Origin: VRUE01 sp036379955
GTDB lineage: Bacteria > Actinomycetota > Thermoleophilia > Solirubrobacterales > 70-9
Direction of reading: 5' to 3'
Assembly: GCA_036379955.1 (NCBI GenBank)
Contig: DASVFR010000057.1
Span: 1 to 8,445, forward strand
Length of the DNA stretch: 8,445 nt
In this document: in pieces, positions 6,173 to 8,445 of the stretch
Layout: every line of letters begins with the position of its first letter
Position numbering within the stretch: position 1 is the stretch's first letter
Made by a program: the position numbers and the translations under genes
The notes under the pieces: generated by a model
Databases searched by the model: none
What the model was told of the DNA's origin: nothing
The model's input: the letters and a program-made list of their open reading frames with translations, nothing else

Positions 6173-7171
6173 TTAGGTGGTGACCACCAGGACCGCGGTG
6201 ACTAGGACGTTGAGGGTCGCCAATGGCAGCAGGATCTTCCACCCGAGGCTCATCAGCTGGTCGTAGCGCAGGCGCGGCAGGGTCGCTCGCACCCAGATGA
6301 AGACGAGGACGAGGCCGAGCATCTTGGCCAGCATCCAGATCGGGTCGAGCCAGCTCGGGCCGGGGCCCATCCAGCCGCCGAGGAACATCGCCGCGGCGAC
6401 GCCGCAGACGACGAGGATCTCCATGTATTCGACGAGCAGGAAGCTGCCGAAGCGCATGCCGCCGTACTCGGTCATGAAGCCCTGGACGAGTTCGGCGTCG
6501 GCCTCGGGCATGTCGAACGGCGTGCGGTTGGTCTCGGCGAAGCCGGCGAGCATGAAGATCAGGAAGCCGGCGAACTGAGGGACGACGAACCAGAGGTTGC
6601 CCTGCGCCTCGACGATGTCGACCAGCGAGAGCGAGCCGCCCATCATGATCACGCCGAGCAGGGCGAGGCCCATCGCGACCTCGTAGGAGATCAGCTGGGC
6701 GGCGCCGCGCATTGCGCCGAGCAGGCTGTACTTGGAGCCCGAGGACCAGCCGCCGAGCAGCAGGCCGTAGAAGGCGATCGAGCCGACGGCGAAGAAGTAG
6801 AGGATGCCGATCGGCACGTCGATCCCGTAGAGGCCGACGCCGCCCTGGACGTTGCCCCAGGGGATGATCGCCAGCGCCAGCACGCCGGAGAGCACCGGCA
6901 GCAGCGGGCCGAGGATGAAGAGGTTGCCGATCGCGTTCTCCGGGCGGAACGCCTGCTTGGAGATCAGCTTGCCGACGTCGGCAAGCGGCTGCAGCAGGCC
7001 GTAGGGGCCGACGCGGTTCGGTCCGTAGCGGTGCTGGAAGCGGCCGATCAGCTTGCGCTCGAGCACCGTCATCAGCGGCAGGATCCCGAAGATCACGGCG
7101 AAGATGACGAGGCTCTTGACGACCATGATCCAGGTCGCTTCGACGAACTGGGTGTCGGCGGCCGGCAGCAT
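6173..7171 (-). CDS. nuoH: NADH-quinone oxidoreductase subunit H (ND1 homologue)
   Basis: NuoH is the membrane subunit that anchors the peripheral arm and forms most of the quinone chamber and the E-channel. The protein is 332 aa, normal for the family, with about eight or nine hydrophobic helices. Hallmarks are VLERKLIGRFQHRYGPNRVGPYG (roughly 36-58), QPLADVGKL (61-69), GWSSGSKYSLLGAMR, then ISYE (E164). The loop FAETNRTPFDMPEADAELVQGF...TEYGGMRF (211-241) carries the acidic cluster facing quinone, including E213, with E248 following. The ATG at 7171 is chosen because it gives the TGATG overlap with the nuoG stop and a normal N-terminus. The frame stays open upstream to 7267, but that adds 32 charged residues inside nuoG. 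The SD is weak (AAGGA, 12 bases away), consistent with translational coupling. It ends with TAA at 6175-6173, followed at once by a palindrome. Confidence 0.97.
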   Translation of the reverse strand: MLPAADTQFVEATWIMVVKSLVIFAVIFGILPLMTVLERKLIGRFQHRYGPNRVGPYGLLQPLADVGKLISKQAFRPENAIGNLFILGPLLPVLSGVLALAIIPWGNVQGGVGLYGIDVPIGILYFFAVGSIAFYGLLLGGWSSGSKYSLLGAMRGAAQLISYEVAMGLALLGVIMMGGSLSLVDIVEAQGNLWFVVPQFAGFLIFMLAGFAETNRTPFDMPEADAELVQGFMTEYGGMRFGSFLLVEYMEILVVCGVAAAMFLGGWMGPGPSWLDPIWMLAKMLGLVLVFIWVRATLPRLRYDQLMSLGWKILLPLATLNVLVTAVLVVTT

Positions 7172-8445
7172 CAGGGAGCGGCATCCTTCTCGATCCGGAC
7201 GCTGACCGGCGCCCCGTTCAGCAGCGCGTTCGCGTTCCCCTCGGCCACGCCCTCCAATAGGAAGCAAACTCCCTCGGGGACCCTCTCTCTGATTGCCACA
7301 CGAGCCCCCAAGCTCGTTCCGTTCCGGGACACTCGCACCGAGTCCCCACTCTTCAGCCCAAGCTTTTCGGCGTCGGACACGGAAAGCTCAACCCGCTGCT
7401 GAGGCTGCAAGAACCGCAGGGGCGGGTTCAGCTCGGTGATGGGCCCGGCCCACAGATCCTTATAAGTGGAGAGCACCAACGCCCCTGGGTCGGCGGACGC
7501 GCTATCGCGCTGAGTGTCCGGCGACCCAGGGGTGTTGGTGCTTCCCAAATCTGAGAGGTCGGGGGAGCCCGACTCGCCGGACACTTGGCCCGAGGCGCTT
7601 CCAGCGCCCTCGGAGATGTCATCCGAGCCTCGCCGAGCGGCGTCCGCCGAGGCGGGCTCCCCCGACCCCACCGACTCAGAGTGGGAAGCAGTAGCCCTCG
7701 CCTCCTGCCACCGGATACCCCTACCCGCGATGTCGGCATCCGTGATGCCGGCGTAGAAGGGGACCGCTTCGGTTAGAGCTTTGAAGGCCGATGGCTGGGA
7801 GCTGATTCCGGTGTCGTGGCCGAGGGCTAGGGAGAGCTCGGCGAGGACGCCCCAGTTCGGGCGGATGTCGCCCGGGCGCGAGGCAGCCGGGCGGACGCGC
7901 TGGAGGCGGCCGTCGGGGTGGGTGACGGTGCCGTCTTTCTCGGCATGGGTCTCCAAGGGGAAGACGACGTCGGCCATCGCCGTCGTCGCGGTCTCGAAGG
8001 TCGAGAAGCAGACGACGTGGTCGGCTTTGGCGATCGCGTTCTTCCAGGCTTCGGTGTCGGGGAAGTCACGCAGCGGGTCGACCCCAAAGAGAAGGAGCGT
8101 CTTCAGCTCCCGTGCCTCGAGCGCCGCGCGGATCTCCTCGGTGCCCCTCCCGGTCACCGCTGTATTCGCCGTCGATGTGACGGTCAATGCAGCAGTGGTT
8201 AGGCCGGGGCCGGCGTCGGGGAGGCAGCCGGCCTCGCGCAGGCCGCGCGCGTTGGCGAACTCGGGGACTTCGAAGATCCCCGAACCCTCCGTGCCGGCGA
8301 GGTCGAGCGCGGCGGCGACGTCAAGCAGGGCCGCAACCGCGTCGTCCCCCTCGCGCGCGATCCGATCTCCCCAAACCACCACGACGCTCCCGGCCCCCCG
8401 CAGCATTTCGGCAACCTCCCGGGGCCGATGGGCCGAAAAGCGCTC
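7171..8445 (-). CDS. nuoG: NADH-quinone oxidoreductase subunit G, C-terminal part (5' end outside window)
   Basis: NuoG is the large Fe-S subunit of the complex I peripheral arm and has a molybdopterin-oxidoreductase-like fold without known catalysis at that site. The frame is open to the right edge, so 424 residues are visible and the N-terminal Fe-S region is missing. Visible residues 160-173 (VVFPLETHAEKDGT) followed by HPDGRLQ are the family's conserved 'fEk.GT..n.eGR.Q' motif. From about residue 328 (YKDLWAGP...LRFLQPQQRVELS) to the end is the molybdopterin-dinucleotide-binding-like C-terminal domain. Between them, residues 256-325 are low-complexity Ser/Gly/Asp/Ala-rich, and this segment coincides with large inverted repeats in the DNA. 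The last third uses AGA, AGG, CTA, TTG and GTT codons, which are rarer in the neighbouring genes. The stop overlaps the nuoH start by one base (TGATG). The assignment is secure from motif and position. Confidence 0.95.
   Translation of the reverse strand, partial: ERFSAHRPREVAEMLRGAGSVVVVWGDRIAREGDDAVAALLDVAAALDLAGTEGSGIFEVPEFANARGLREAGCLPDAGPGLTTAALTVTSTANTAVTGRGTEEIRAALEARELKTLLLFGVDPLRDFPDTEAWKNAIAKADHVVCFSTFETATTAMADVVFPLETHAEKDGTVTHPDGRLQRVRPAASRPGDIRPNWGVLAELSLALGHDTGISSQPSAFKALTEAVPFYAGITDADIAGRGIRWQEARATASHSESVGSGEPASADAARRGSDDISEGAGSASGQVSGESGSPDLSDLGSTNTPGSPDTQRDSASADPGALVLSTYKDLWAGPITELNPPLRFLQPQQRVELSVSDAEKLGLKSGDSVRVSRNGTSLGARVAIRERVPEGVCFLLEGVAEGNANALLNGAPVSVRIEKDAAP
7472..7542. 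repeat. Inverted repeat IR1 inside nuoG: 27-bp arms, 17-nt loop
   Basis: The left arm 7472-7498 and right arm 7516-7542 are reverse complements at 25 of 27 positions. The exceptions are 7481/7533 (G-T) and 7493/7521 (G-G). The loop is 7499-7515. It is read in frame as NuoG visible residues 302-325 (STNTPGSPDT...ADPGALVL). A stem this long is not expected from coding constraint. It lies in the low-complexity linker, where extra residues would be tolerated. It resembles palindromic repeats that insert into genes in frame (RPE-like); that origin is inference. Confidence 0.9.
7550..7680. repeat. Inverted repeat IR2 inside nuoG: nested, multi-stem 131-bp structure
   Basis: Arms 7558-7570 and 7654-7666 are perfect 13-bp reverse complements; 7557/7667 and 7571/7653 also pair. 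Outside these, 7550-7555 pairs with 7675-7680 after an asymmetric bulge. Inside, 7573-7576 pairs with 7648-7651 and 7578-7582 with 7642-7646. A central hairpin joins 7590-7599 to 7603-7613 with one bulged base. The segment encodes the Ser/Gly/Glu-rich part of the NuoG linker (visible residues 256-299). It lies only 7 bases from IR1 and shares a 12-mer with it, so the two look like parts of one composite element. Confidence 0.8.

Noticed and set aside
7172..7267. A 32-residue N-terminal extension of NuoH
   Set aside because: It is charged, lies inside nuoG, and has no family counterpart. The TGATG junction at 7171 gives the standard NuoH start.
7734..7750. Small 7-bp inverted repeat with a 3-nt loop in nuoG
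   Set aside because: It is short and GC-rich and falls in a normal coding stretch (GITDAD). It is expected by chance at this composition.

Overview
The window is one uninterrupted stretch of a respiratory complex I (type I NADH:quinone oxidoreductase, nuo/NDH-1) operon, transcribed entirely from the minus strand. Read in transcription order (right to left) it holds the 3' part of nuoG, then nuoH, nuoI, nuoJ, nuoK, nuoL and nuoM complete, and the 5' three quarters of nuoN, which runs off the left edge. The order G-H-I-J-K-L-M-N is the canonical bacterial one. No tRNA, rRNA, CRISPR array, transposase or promoter was recognised. The long plus-strand open frames are GC-driven shadows of these genes.

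The DNA is GC-rich, with strong G/C bias at third codon positions, GTG starts and good Shine-Dalgarno (SD) sites. Protein details, such as the NuoL TM5 segment, the NuoM quinone-antiporter motifs and the proline/alanine-tolerant NuoG linker, resemble deep-branching Actinobacteria. My best guess is class Thermoleophilia (Solirubrobacterales/Gaiellales-like). That is inference from recalled sequence style, not a database match.

Layout: nuoG (8445-7171, partial) ends in a 1-base TGATG overlap with nuoH (7171-6173). A 72-base gap with a concentric palindrome separates nuoH from nuoI (6100-5558). nuoI and nuoJ (5558-5049) share a TGATG, and nuoJ and nuoK (5052-4753) share a GTGA. A 64-base gap with repeated GGAGC units precedes nuoL (4688-2679). 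nuoL/nuoM (2682-1087) and nuoM/nuoN (1090-1) each overlap by ATGA. The tight coupling implies co-translation of the membrane arm. NuoG and NuoI belong to the peripheral Fe-S arm. NuoH forms the quinone-chamber/E-channel link. NuoJ and NuoK form the helical link. NuoL, M and N are the three antiporter-like proton pumps.

The genes are ordinary, but several details are not. NuoL lacks the otherwise near-invariant TM5 glutamate (Ala149 in its place), and NuoM has Asp where Glu is usual. nuoG carries about 210 bp of nested inverted repeats in frame, encoding a low-complexity Ser/Gly/Asp linker that looks like an in-frame palindromic repeat insertion. A 47-bp two-tier palindrome sits exactly between nuoH and nuoI. 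No new multi-gene system is evident.
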